Positions 26,682 through 35,677 of a DNA stretch of 64,000 bases are shown piece after piece. The stretch's first letter is position 1. Every line of letters begins with the position of its first letter. The position numbers were made by a program, and so were the translations under genes. The notes beneath the pieces were generated by a model. The model did no database searches. It was not told where the DNA came from and saw only the letters and a program-made list of their open reading frames with translations. Location: assembly GCF_964199965.1 (NCBI RefSeq), contig NZ_CAXMZT010000007.1:62001-126000 (forward strand). The letters run 5' to 3'. The stretch comes from JAFIFT01 sp020051095 (GTDB lineage: Bacteria > Pseudomonadota > Gammaproteobacteria > Legionellales > Legionellaceae).

Positions 26682-26876
26682 GTAGGTCGGGCCTTGGCTG
26701 AGGGATCTTCAGTTGTTGGAAGATGCCTCATATTTAGTCGTTGCGAGCGCAAGCGAAGCAATCCAGATCGATGTCACGCTGAAGATCTGAACTGGATTGC
26801 TTCGCTTTGCTCGCAACGACGGCAACTTTTTCTTGCTTTAGAAAACTGAAGATCCCTCAGCCAAGGCCCGACCTAC
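26682..26876. repeat. Nested palindromic MITE-like element, 195 bp
   Basis: The outer ends are a perfect 33-bp inverted repeat starting GTAGGTCGGGCC (left 26682-26714, right 26844-26876). Inside is a near-perfect inverted repeat of about 30 bp, GTCGTTGCGAGC...GAAGCAATCCAG (26737-26766 and 26792-26820). The layout, two nested palindromes in about 200 bp with GTAGGTYGGG ends, matches the element at 13316-13515 although the inner sequence differs. It lies between aceA and the gene at 25805. The remaining 26492-26681 stretch is AT-rich, with no gene seen. Confidence 0.82.
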
Positions 26877-26921
26877 TGATTTTTGTTCAAATACCGATCG
26901 GAGATCAACCCTCAACGCTTT

Positions 26922-28196
26922 TTAAAACTGCTCTTCTTCCGTGCTTCCTTGCATGGCGCCTAATTCGGACTCGCCACGGGTGATAATCGTTTGAATGGCA
27001 TCAAAATAGCCTGCGCCAACAAAGCTTTGATGCTTAACCGCGCGAAAGCCTTCTTTTTCCAATTCAAACTCTTTGCCTTGAAATTTTGCATAGGCATACA
27101 TCCCATCTTTCAAATAGGCCTTCGCTAATTCAAACATACCAGTATTTAAGCTATGCCAGCCGGCAAGGGTAATGAATTGAAAACGATAGCCTAGTTCGAA
27201 CAATCGATACCGAAAATCTTTCAGTTGATTGTCATCCAGATTTGCCTGCCAATTAAACGATGGCGAACAGTTATAAGCCAACATTTTCCCAGGGTATTTT
27301 TCATGAATGCCTTGGGCAAATTCTTTTGCTTCTTCTAGATCCGGTTTCGCTGTTTCACACCAGATGAGATCAGCAAGCGGAGCATAACTCACGCCTCGTG
27401 AAATAGCCTGATCTAAGCCATTCTTGACATAATAAAACCCTTCATTGGTCCGTTTACCTGTGAGAAAGGACTGATCGCGCTCATCAATGTCTGAGGTTAG
27501 TAGATTAGCTGCTTGAGCATCGGTTCGCGCAATGAGAATCGTTGGAACACCCAGAACGTCTGCCGCTAATCGCGCTGCAACTAATTTATTCATCGCCTCA
27601 CGCGTAGGCACTAATACTTTGCCACCCATATGCCCGCACTTTTTAGCCGAGGACAGTTGATCTTCAAAATGCACTGCTGCAGCTCCTGCACGAATCATGT
27701 GTTTCATTAATTCATAGGCATTGAGGTTTCCGCCAAAACCGGCTTCTGCATCTGCAATAATGGGTAGGTACCAATCAATATCAGCATGATTAGTTAAGTG
27801 ATTAACTTCATCCGCACGAGTCAATGCATTATTAATTTGCTCCACTAATAGCGGTACAGAATCAACGGGATATAAGCTTTGATCCGGGTAAACTTGTCTC
27901 GACGAATTATTATCACCAGCCACCTGCCACCCTGAACAATAAATGGCTTTAAGGCCTGCTTGAGCTGCTTGAATAGCCTGATTACCCGTTAAACAGCCCA
28001 ATGCCGTTAACGGTGCATCTTGTTGCAAGGATTGCCACATTCTTTCTGATGCGTATTTAGCAAGCGTATGTTCAACCATCAAGCTTGGGCGTAATGATAA
28101 GACTTCTTCCGCATGATAAGGACGTAAAACTTGTTTCCAACGTGGATTGGTTTCCCAATCTTTTTCCAATGCTTGCATTTCTAATTTATTATCCAT
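26922..28196 (-). CDS. aceA: Isocitrate lyase
   Basis: Splits isocitrate into glyoxylate and succinate, the first step of the glyoxylate bypass. The 424-residue protein has the catalytic loop KKCGHMGGK with the active-site Cys (about residue 187), the preceding HFEDQ metal-site region, and the downstream YNCSPSFNW segment. The ATG follows AGGAG at ideal spacing and lies 14 bases after aceB, so the two genes form an operon. It supports growth on acetate or fatty acids, consistent with fadD and the acyl-CoA dehydrogenase in this window. Confidence 0.97.
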   Translation of the reverse strand: MDNKLEMQALEKDWETNPRWKQVLRPYHAEEVLSLRPSLMVEHTLAKYASERMWQSLQQDAPLTALGCLTGNQAIQAAQAGLKAIYCSGWQVAGDNNSSRQVYPDQSLYPVDSVPLLVEQINNALTRADEVNHLTNHADIDWYLPIIADAEAGFGGNLNAYELMKHMIRAGAAAVHFEDQLSSAKKCGHMGGKVLVPTREAMNKLVAARLAADVLGVPTILIARTDAQAANLLTSDIDERDQSFLTGKRTNEGFYYVKNGLDQAISRGVSYAPLADLIWCETAKPDLEEAKEFAQGIHEKYPGKMLAYNCSPSFNWQANLDDNQLKDFRYRLFELGYRFQFITLAGWHSLNTGMFELAKAYLKDGMYAYAKFQGKEFELEKEGFRAVKHQSFVGAGYFDAIQTIITRGESELGAMQGSTEEEQF

Positions 28197-28210
28197 GTTG
28201 TTCTCCTGTT

Positions 28211-29773
28211 CTAACCTAATAAAGGATACGCTTCCAAGGTTAGGAATTCTGGGAATGTCTCACTGAAAACTAAGTCAATTAATAGCTGTTTCGCTGTAAA
28301 TAAATGATTAGCTTCCCCATTGTCATTTAATTGTGACTCAATGATGGCACTTTCTTGATCGATACACGTTTGTAAATAGGTTTTATTGACGGTTGAACCA
28401 TTATCCAATGCAGTCCCCCATTGCCTCCATTGCCATAACTGGGAACGACAGATTTCTGCTGTCGCGGCATCTTCCATGAGAAAATTGACTGGAACGCAGC
28501 CATTGCCAGCCAGCCAAGAGCGCAAATAGTTAAGGGCAACGGATATATTATTGCGAACACCCGCTTCTGTAACAGGCCCTTTGGGCGCTTGAAGAAGCTC
28601 TCTTTGTCCAATATCAGGCTTCTTAGGCAGATACTGAATTTGATTCACTCCCTCCATATGTTCCCTAAAAATGGTCAACGCCAAATTAACTAACCCGGGA
28701 TGAGCGACCCACGTTCCGTCATGGCCAGCTTTTACTTCTCGTAATTTATCCGCTTTGACTTTCGCTATCGCTGCTTTATTGGCTTCTTCATCATTTTTAA
28801 TAGGAATTTGTGCAGCCATCCCGCCCATGGCATGAATGCCGCGACGATGGCATGTGTAAACTAACAAATCGACATACGCTTTTAAAAAGGGGGTTGTCAT
28901 CGTCACATCATTTCGGTTTGGCAAAACAAACTGTTTATCATGATGCAGTTGTTTAATATAGCTGAAGATATAATCCCAACGCCCACAATTTAACCCCAAT
29001 ATCCGATCCTTCAAGGCATGAATAATTTCATTCATTTCAAAAACAGCACTGATGGTTTCAATCAAAACCGTCACTTTGATACAATTAGGAGGTAGCCCCA
29101 GATCCGATTCTGCGCGGCTTAATACCGTATGCCAAAGCTGTGCTTCATGATAATGCTCAATTTTAGGTAAGTATAAATAAGGGAGTTTGCCCTGATCGAG
29201 TAATGTTTTTGCGTTGAAATAAAGAAAAATCCCTGCATCAAAAACACTGGCGGAAATCGGTTCACCGTCGCATAAAAAATGCGCTTCCTGTAAATGCCAA
29301 CCTCTGGGGCGAACCATTAAGGTAGCAACGGTGTCATTGAGTTGATAATGCTTGCCACTTTTTGGGTCATCGTAGCGTATTGTCCGTTTCACCGCATCAA
29401 TTAAATTCAGTTGGCCTTCAAGGCAGTTCTTCCAAGTTGGTGAATTGGAGTCCTCAAAATCAGCCATGAACACTTTCGCACCACTATTTAACGCATTGAT
29501 TATCATTTTGCGGTCGACTGGTCCCGTGATTTCGACACGCCGGTCCAACACTTCTTCCGGAATGGGTGCTGCTTGCCACTCATCATCTCGAATTGCTTTC
29601 GTCTCTGGGATAAAATCCGGCAGATGTCCGTTATCAATCTTATCTTGGAATGTTTGTCGGAAGTTTAAACATCGTTGCCTATCGTGGTAAATCGTTTGAT
29701 TTAGCCCTTCGATAAAAGCTTGGCATTCCTCCGTTAGAATGGACTTTTCTAATTCAGTCGATGCTTGATACAT
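28211..29773 (-). CDS. aceB: Malate synthase A
   Basis: Condenses glyoxylate with acetyl-CoA to malate, the second step of the glyoxylate bypass. The 520-residue length and motifs (VTGPVDRKM-like region near residue 85, LIETISAVFEMNEI, GLNCGRWDYIFSYIK, and DGTWVAHPGL) fit the A isoform. A GGGAG ribosome binding site precedes the ATG. First gene of aceB-aceA; aceK is encoded divergently instead of at the operon end as in E. coli. Confidence 0.97.
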   Translation of the reverse strand: MYQASTELEKSILTEECQAFIEGLNQTIYHDRQRCLNFRQTFQDKIDNGHLPDFIPETKAIRDDEWQAAPIPEEVLDRRVEITGPVDRKMIINALNSGAKVFMADFEDSNSPTWKNCLEGQLNLIDAVKRTIRYDDPKSGKHYQLNDTVATLMVRPRGWHLQEAHFLCDGEPISASVFDAGIFLYFNAKTLLDQGKLPYLYLPKIEHYHEAQLWHTVLSRAESDLGLPPNCIKVTVLIETISAVFEMNEIIHALKDRILGLNCGRWDYIFSYIKQLHHDKQFVLPNRNDVTMTTPFLKAYVDLLVYTCHRRGIHAMGGMAAQIPIKNDEEANKAAIAKVKADKLREVKAGHDGTWVAHPGLVNLALTIFREHMEGVNQIQYLPKKPDIGQRELLQAPKGPVTEAGVRNNISVALNYLRSWLAGNGCVPVNFLMEDAATAEICRSQLWQWRQWGTALDNGSTVNKTYLQTCIDQESAIIESQLNDNGEANHLFTAKQLLIDLVFSETFPEFLTLEAYPLLG

Positions 29774-29871
29774 GGGTTCTCCCTGAAACCTTTTTTTATT
29801 GTTCCCTATCCTTAAGGGATATATTTAGCTTTGAACCAGGCAATTTTAAAATAAGTCGTCGTTTTTGTTCA

Positions 29872-29939
29872 GAGATCGAACTGGATTGCTTCGCAAAGCT
29901 CGCAACGACGGTGTTTTCAAAAAATTGTCCGGTACAAAG
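29872..29939 (-). repeat. Dispersed intergenic repeat (GTCGTTGCGAGC family) between aceB and aceK
   Basis: Contains GATCGAACTGGATTGC, then TTCGC...GCTCGCAACGACGG, then AATTGTCCGGTACAAAG. Its first part repeats the right inner arm of the element at 26682-26876; its last part, in reverse complement, repeats the left end of the copy at 25605. It occupies the middle of the 318-base divergent promoter region 29774-30091. The part nearer aceK (29940-30091) is very AT-rich and should contain its promoter. Confidence 0.65.
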
Positions 29940-30091
29940 TATTTTTATACAGAACTTCTATAGACTAATGCGAGTTTACAAAAATTACTATAGCATAAGA
30001 GTCAGCATTAATAATTTTTTTTACTCTCCTATCTTTAAATTGATATGAGTAATACTAAGATTGTCTATAGTAATAGTAAGAACATAACATA

Positions 30092-31873
30092 ATGAATTGT
30101 ATGGATAAATCCACCCAGATAGCTGAAATAATCATCCATGGCTTTCAACGCCATTTCATTTTGTTTAAACAAATTACTCTGAAAGCCAAAGAGCTGTTTG
30201 AAAAAGCCCAATGGCAAGCGCTTCGCTATAGTAATTCCCAACGCATCTCATTTTACACTAACCGAGTCAGAGAGACGATTGAACAACTTCACGCTGCTTT
30301 TCCAGGCCTTCAATTAGATGAGCCGTTATGGGCAGAAATTAAAAAGAAATATGCCGAGTATCTTGTATTTCATCCGCAAGTGGAGCTGGCTGAAACATTT
30401 TACAATTCGGTATTTTGTAAATTGTTTGACAAACGCTATTATCACAACGACAACATATTTGTTGAAACAACCATCGATCCAAGCAATTTGCCTGTTCCGA
30501 TGTCGTCTGTTTATGAAAGTTATTTTCCTGCGTTGGAAGGATTAAAGCCAACCCTTGAGCAAATCCTATTGCGCTTTCAGTTTGACATTCCTTACGAAGA
30601 TATCCATCGAGATATTCGTTACATTATCCGTAGTTTTATCAAACAAACACCAGATCGATCATTTGGGCTACATCAGATGCGCATTGATGTCTTAAAATCA
30701 ATTTTCTATCGTAATAAAGGGGCTTATATTGTTGGTCGAATTGTGAATCCAAATGGCCAACTCCCGTTTATCATCCCCCTTTTAAACCGCAAAGATAAGC
30801 AAAAAGAGGCTGCGATTTATGCGGATGCGCTGATCATGCGCAAACGTGATATGATTACCACGTTCGGTTTTTATCATACTTATTTTATGGTAGAAACCGA
30901 GGCACCCTCCTCACTGGTTAATTTTTTACAAGAGCTCATGCCGGAAAAGTCTATCAGCGAGCTCTATTCAGCCATCGGCTTTCACAAACAAGGCAAAACG
31001 GAGTTTTATCGCATCTTTCTCAATCATTTAGAACAAAGCGATGATCAATTCATCGAAGCACCAGGCATTGAAGGCATGGTGATGCTCGTCTTTACTCTCC
31101 CCTCGTTTCCCTATGTTTTTAAAGTGATAAAAGATAAATTCCCACCTTCGAAAAATTTCTCCCATCATACCGTCAAAGAGCGATATTATTTAGTTAAACA
31201 GCACGATAGGGTAGGTCGGATGGCTGACACACTCGAGTACTCGGATGTGGCAATCCCCAAGGGGCGATTTTCCAACAAATTACTAGCCCTATTAAGAAAA
31301 CAAGTTGGTCGTTCGCTTGAAGAAAATAATGACGTGATTTTTTTCAAACACATCTATATTCAAAGACGAGTGAAACCCTTGAATCTTCTCCTAGACGAGC
31401 TCGATGAAGCGGGGCAATTTAAAATCCTTGATGAATACGCACAAGCAATTCGCGATATGATTGGTGTGAATATTTTTCCAGGCGATCTTTTACTGAAAAA
31501 TTTTGGCATCACCAAATTCAAGCGTGTCATTTTCTATGACTATGACGAAGTCCAATATCTTTTAAATATGAATTTTCGTCCCATACCCAAACCCCAGACA
31601 ATCGAACAAGAGTTGGCAGCTGAACCGTGGTATTCGGTAGGACCCTATGATGTTTTTCCGGAAGAATTTCCCACCTTTATTACCGCCAATGAGACCATGC
31701 GAAACTATTTAACTACCCATCATGCGGATCTGTTTGATCCAAGTTATTGGCAAACGATCCAATACCGCGTCCGCCATGCTATTTTCCAGGATGTATTTCC
31801 CTATCCCCTACGATTTCGTTTCCCAAGCTTTGTTGAAAAAGGAAAGGGCCTTTTAAAAAAAAATAGTGCGTGA
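30092..31873 (+). CDS. aceK: Isocitrate dehydrogenase kinase/phosphatase
   Basis: Phosphorylates and dephosphorylates isocitrate dehydrogenase, switching flux between the TCA cycle and the glyoxylate bypass. The 593-residue protein matches AceK in length and in segments such as PGIEGMVMLVFTLPSFPYVFK (ATP-site region, residues about 330-350), ERYYLVKQHDRVGRMADT and NFGITKFKRVIFYDYDEVQ (about 470). A second ATG at codon 4 is possible. It is divergent from aceB-aceA. Its last 95 bases overlap, antisense, the 3' end of the PAP2 gene. Confidence 0.96.
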   Translation: MNCMDKSTQIAEIIIHGFQRHFILFKQITLKAKELFEKAQWQALRYSNSQRISFYTNRVRETIEQLHAAFPGLQLDEPLWAEIKKKYAEYLVFHPQVELAETFYNSVFCKLFDKRYYHNDNIFVETTIDPSNLPVPMSSVYESYFPALEGLKPTLEQILLRFQFDIPYEDIHRDIRYIIRSFIKQTPDRSFGLHQMRIDVLKSIFYRNKGAYIVGRIVNPNGQLPFIIPLLNRKDKQKEAAIYADALIMRKRDMITTFGFYHTYFMVETEAPSSLVNFLQELMPEKSISELYSAIGFHKQGKTEFYRIFLNHLEQSDDQFIEAPGIEGMVMLVFTLPSFPYVFKVIKDKFPPSKNFSHHTVKERYYLVKQHDRVGRMADTLEYSDVAIPKGRFSNKLLALLRKQVGRSLEENNDVIFFKHIYIQRRVKPLNLLLDELDEAGQFKILDEYAQAIRDMIGVNIFPGDLLLKNFGITKFKRVIFYDYDEVQYLLNMNFRPIPKPQTIEQELAAEPWYSVGPYDVFPEEFPTFITANETMRNYLTTHHADLFDPSYWQTIQYRVRHAIFQDVFPYPLRFRFPSFVEKGKGLLKKNSA

Positions 31874-32417
31874 CGATCAAAACTGCAAGCATTGCCCAGG
31901 CATACCAGGTATGTGGGGGAATGGTAGGATAAATCATAAAATTATAACCCATGACAAAAAAGGACAAGACGAAAAAGATCGCAAAAATACGCTGCTCGTA
32001 GTTTTTTAACGTCCACAGAAAAAGCCGAATTAATAACACGCCCGTTACAAAGCCGGCTAAAATTTCCGTTAAGGTATGATAATGGTGTTGCATCATCCCA
32101 ATGCTTAAACAGACTAATAATAGTGGGATGGCGAGACGCAATGCGCGGTTAGGGATATGATAAAACAACCAGCCATAAAAAACCGTTGCAAATTGCATAT
32201 GCCCACTGGGGAAGGCATATCCGGAATGCAATTCGGGAGGCAATGGTACCTTAAATGTTCCTTTTAGTGCCACATTGATAAGAATACTCATGCAACTTAA
32301 GCATGCGGCATAAAAAAACAACGGCTTATCGTAATAGACCCAGCCTAAAATAAAAATAATCAGTACCATAGGGGGATGCGAAAAATGTAACAATCCATCT
32401 ATGGCCGTCGAAAACAT
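31779..32417 (-). CDS. PAP2 superfamily phosphatase, membrane-bound
   Basis: A 212-residue membrane protein with about six helices and the phosphatidic-acid-phosphatase motifs in order: KGTFKVPLP (first), FPSGHM (second, catalytic His) and HYHTLTEILAG (third, nucleophile His). Family members dephosphorylate lipid phosphates such as undecaprenyl diphosphate, phosphatidate or lipid A; the substrate is not determined. Its C-terminal 31 codons run antisense to the end of aceK, and that polar tail is outside the conserved domain. Confidence 0.86.
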   Translation of the reverse strand: MFSTAIDGLLHFSHPPMVLIIFILGWVYYDKPLFFYAACLSCMSILINVALKGTFKVPLPPELHSGYAFPSGHMQFATVFYGWLFYHIPNRALRLAIPLLLVCLSIGMMQHHYHTLTEILAGFVTGVLLIRLFLWTLKNYEQRIFAIFFVLSFFVMGYNFMIYPTIPPHTWYAWAMLAVLIVTHYFFLKGPFLFQQSLGNEIVGDREIHPGK

Positions 32418-32512
32418 GGTGACAAACTCCTAATATCCTAAAGTCCTGTACGAAACAAATCAATGGGTGGTAACCTATACTGAAAATTCAAAAAAATCAA
32501 GGATATGACGCC

Positions 32513-34204
32513 ATGGGGGCTTTTTATCAGAATCCACCATCATTGGATAACCAATATACCGGTGATGTTGTGCTACGTGATTATTTAGCTTGGCGTTTGC
32601 CAAAATCTATCCACCAGGCCATTGAGGCCGATCTCACCCAACTGGGTGAGCGGGTCGTCACCGATATCTATCAACTCGGCCAGCAAGCCGAATCGTCTCC
32701 GCCCAAACATATACCCTATGATGCGTGGGGAAAGCGCATCGACCATATTGAAGTCTCTCATGCTTGGCAAGCCTTAGATAAAATAGCCGCCGAAGAAGGG
32801 TTAGTGGCAATTGGCTATCAACGGCAGCATGGTATCTGGTCACGCGTGTATCAATTTTGCAAATTATACTTATTCCATCCCTCTTCAGCGATTTATACCT
32901 GTCCCTTAGCGATGACTGATGGTGCAGCGCGAGCAATTGAACTATATGGTGATGATGCGTTAAAAAAAGAAGCCTTGACTCATCTCACTAGCACAAACCC
33001 CGAAGAGTTTTGGACATCCGGACAATGGATGACAGAACGGACTGGCGGCTCGGATGTTTCGGGCACATCAACGATAGCGGTTCATGTGAAAGACAATCGT
33101 TATCATCTCAGCGGTGATAAGTGGTTTACGTCCGCAACAACGTCTCAAATGGCGATGACGTTGGCCCGCATTGAAGGAGCTGAACAAGGAAGCAAAGGGT
33201 TAAGCCTATTTTATTTGCCCTTAAGAGATGAGCATGGACAATTGAATGGCATTCAAATCAATCGACTCAAAGACAAACTTGGCACCAAAGCATTACCAAC
33301 AGCTGAATTAACCCTGATTAATGCCAACGCCAAACTCGTTGGCGAACCGGGTAATGGGGTGAAAAAAATCGCATCGCTATTTAACATCACCCGAATTTAC
33401 AATGCATGCTGCGCCGTAGGATATATGCGCCGAGCCATCGCCTTGGCCTCTGATTATGCCCAAAAGCGACAAGCATTTGGCCGTTTGTTATCCGAACAGT
33501 CTCTCCACGTAGAAACATTAGCCACCATGCAGCTAGCATTTGAGGCAGGATTTCACTTGGTCTTTCATGCCGTTGAACTCTTGGGAAAAGAAGAGTTAGG
33601 CCAAGCGTCTGAAGATGAATCAAAAGTATTGCGTTTACTAACGCCGTTAATCAAGCTCTTTACCGCTAAGCAAGCGATCATGGTTGTCAGTGAAGCATTA
33701 GAAGCATTTGGCGGGGCAGGCTATGTTGAAGATACGGGATTGCCTCAACTCTTACGCGATGCACAAGTTTTATCGATTTGGGAAGGAACCACCAATATCC
33801 TAAGCCTGGATGCTTTGCGCGCCATTGCCAAAGAAAAGGCCGCAGAGCCTTTCTTTGTGGATATGCGCCAACGTTTAGCAACCATCGAACACCCAACTTT
33901 ACAAGCAGCCAAAAACAACACTGAACAGGCTATCTTGGCACTGCAAACCTATTTCGGTGACCTACATCAACAAACGACCGATGAACAACAACGATGTGCA
34001 CGGGAACTTGCCTTTAGCCTAACCCGCACTTATGCAGCTACCCTGTTGCTAGAACAAGCGCAATGGGCAAACCAATCCGATGCTTCCTCTCGTTGCCTCA
34101 CTGTCACTCGCCGCTGGTGTGCCCAACCATTAGTAACGATAGAAACGTATGATGCGCATTATCATACTCAATCCAAAGAGTTATTATGGCCTAACCAACC
34201 ATAG
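32513..34204 (+). CDS. Acyl-CoA dehydrogenase family protein (AidB-like)
   Basis: FAD-dependent protein of 563 residues. The N terminus (QNPPSLDNQYTGDVVLRDYL, then YDAWGKRIDHIEVSHAWQAL) is the AidB-type extension. The core has MTERTGGSDVSGTST (FAD/substrate site), YNACCAVGYMRRAIALA, and the C-terminal ACAD signature FGGAGYVEDTG followed by WEGTTNILSLD. E. coli AidB is a stress-induced DNA-binding flavoprotein, while other members act in lipid oxidation, so the exact role is open. AAGGA lies eight to nine bases before the ATG. It converges on the next gene with five bases between stops. Confidence 0.88.
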   Translation: MGAFYQNPPSLDNQYTGDVVLRDYLAWRLPKSIHQAIEADLTQLGERVVTDIYQLGQQAESSPPKHIPYDAWGKRIDHIEVSHAWQALDKIAAEEGLVAIGYQRQHGIWSRVYQFCKLYLFHPSSAIYTCPLAMTDGAARAIELYGDDALKKEALTHLTSTNPEEFWTSGQWMTERTGGSDVSGTSTIAVHVKDNRYHLSGDKWFTSATTSQMAMTLARIEGAEQGSKGLSLFYLPLRDEHGQLNGIQINRLKDKLGTKALPTAELTLINANAKLVGEPGNGVKKIASLFNITRIYNACCAVGYMRRAIALASDYAQKRQAFGRLLSEQSLHVETLATMQLAFEAGFHLVFHAVELLGKEELGQASEDESKVLRLLTPLIKLFTAKQAIMVVSEALEAFGGAGYVEDTGLPQLLRDAQVLSIWEGTTNILSLDALRAIAKEKAAEPFFVDMRQRLATIEHPTLQAAKNNTEQAILALQTYFGDLHQQTTDEQQRCARELAFSLTRTYAATLLLEQAQWANQSDASSRCLTVTRRWCAQPLVTIETYDAHYHTQSKELLWPNQP

Positions 34205-34209
34205 CTGAC

Positions 34210-35601
34210 TCACGCTTGTTTCTCAATGGTTGACAAGCTAGCTTTTTTCTCAATCGATTCTTGTATTGGCAATACATAGTGGTTAAATGCGGTCGCCGAT
34301 TCGGGGGTAAAAAAGCCGAAGGTATGTCTTTTTTGACAGCAAGTTTGCTGAAGATTACTAAGGATTGTCAGCAACTGGTCTTCGGTTAGTGCCTCTTGTT
34401 GCAACGCTTCCAGGTGTTGAATTAATTTGTCGACTTTATTTTCAATTTCAGTGCTAGACCATTCATTCACCATCCCAATCCGGATAATTTCGCCCAGCAA
34501 AAACTGCTTAATGAAAGGGAGGCAAGCATCTATTTCTGGTTGCCCCTCATAGTTCATATGCGTAATCTCCGCTTGAAAATAGGTTCGATAATGATTCAAA
34601 GATTGTGGATCTAACCAATTGGAAGAATAACAATGTTGTTTAGCAATTTGTGCCAATTCAAAGGCCTTTTTTGCAATCCATGAATAGGTAAGTTCTGAAT
34701 CGTTGGTTTCGCTTAAATGGCTGAGAACAACTTGGTACGATTCGATTTTGACTTGGGTATATTTGTCGTTCCCGCCAGAAACAAGTTGTTTGGCATTGAT
34801 TCGAAACAGTTCAAGCTCTATGAAAGAAATCAACTTATCCTTGATCAAGGATAAGCCATTGGCAGAATGGTCTGTCACCAAAACCTTAGGTTCATCATAC
34901 TGCGGTTGTTGGCATTGGTTGACGAAGTGTTCAACCGATTGACGAGTCAATTCCGATTGGTAAACATAAAAATACATTACCTCATAAAATTCATCGAATT
35001 GTTCGGCTGATAACCAAGCATCGGGTATAAATCCTTGTGCATCATAAAGAAAAACGGAAAGCCCTTTCTCATCTTCTGGTAAAACAATGCCAGAAATAAC
35101 ATGCCCTCCGGGTAATTTTTTTAGATTAGTAAATAAAATAAAATGACTATAGGCTGGGATATGTGATGTTTTCAGCCAGTTTATTAAGGATGAATAGGAT
35201 CCTTCCTTGCTTAATTTTTGCCATTTAACCGGTTTCTTATCATCCTCCAACTCCCTAAACCGTTTATCCAATTTTTGACTATGATACTCAGCTAGAAAAG
35301 GCGGGAGATTGGGTAAGGGTGTGACATTAAATTTTAACTCACCTTTGCTGAGGGTGATGCACTTAAACGCATGCATGGTTATTTCAATGCAGTTAATAAA
35401 GCGGCCAGGGTGGTAACCCCAGTTTAATTCTTGGAGTGCATTGGTTGCTTTTATTTGCCATTCCGGGCGGGTATCCTTGCCCCCATAAAGAATCTGCAAT
35501 ATGGTCTGAGCCAACTTCATGTTTTCTATCTCAGCATCAAAAAAAATAGGCCATATCATAACGATAAATTCAACATCTGCCAATAAAGAAATAGTTGTCA
35601 T
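34210..35601 (-). CDS. Hypothetical protein, possible cysteine-protease-like core
   Basis: Not recognised by overall sequence. 463 residues, no signal peptide or clear membrane segment, predicted mixed alpha/beta first half and helical second half. The stretch from residue 153 to 195 (a beta-like strand, then GGHVISGIVL, then SVFLYDAQG) resembles the His...Asp part of Ulp1/YopJ-type proteases or acetyltransferases: His167, Asp187 and Cys230 have about the spacing of those catalytic residues. No conserved Gln-x5-Cys motif is evident, so this is only a hint. The start is uncertain: AAAGGGG directly abuts the first ATG, and ATGs at codons 15 and 28 are alternatives. Confidence 0.65.
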   Translation of the reverse strand: MTTISLLADVEFIVMIWPIFFDAEIENMKLAQTILQILYGGKDTRPEWQIKATNALQELNWGYHPGRFINCIEITMHAFKCITLSKGELKFNVTPLPNLPPFLAEYHSQKLDKRFRELEDDKKPVKWQKLSKEGSYSSLINWLKTSHIPAYSHFILFTNLKKLPGGHVISGIVLPEDEKGLSVFLYDAQGFIPDAWLSAEQFDEFYEVMYFYVYQSELTRQSVEHFVNQCQQPQYDEPKVLVTDHSANGLSLIKDKLISFIELELFRINAKQLVSGGNDKYTQVKIESYQVVLSHLSETNDSELTYSWIAKKAFELAQIAKQHCYSSNWLDPQSLNHYRTYFQAEITHMNYEGQPEIDACLPFIKQFLLGEIIRIGMVNEWSSTEIENKVDKLIQHLEALQQEALTEDQLLTILSNLQQTCCQKRHTFGFFTPESATAFNHYVLPIQESIEKKASLSTIEKQA

Positions 35602-35677
35602 CCCCTTTAATAATTATTGCTCCAAAGTCTTTTAAGTGATATGGTTTTGCTAACGTCTTTTTATTTGCGTTGGTATC

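Noticed and set aside
26682..26876. Insertion sequence
   Set aside because: Terminal repeats are present, but the 195 bp cannot encode a transposase, so it is at most a non-autonomous element.
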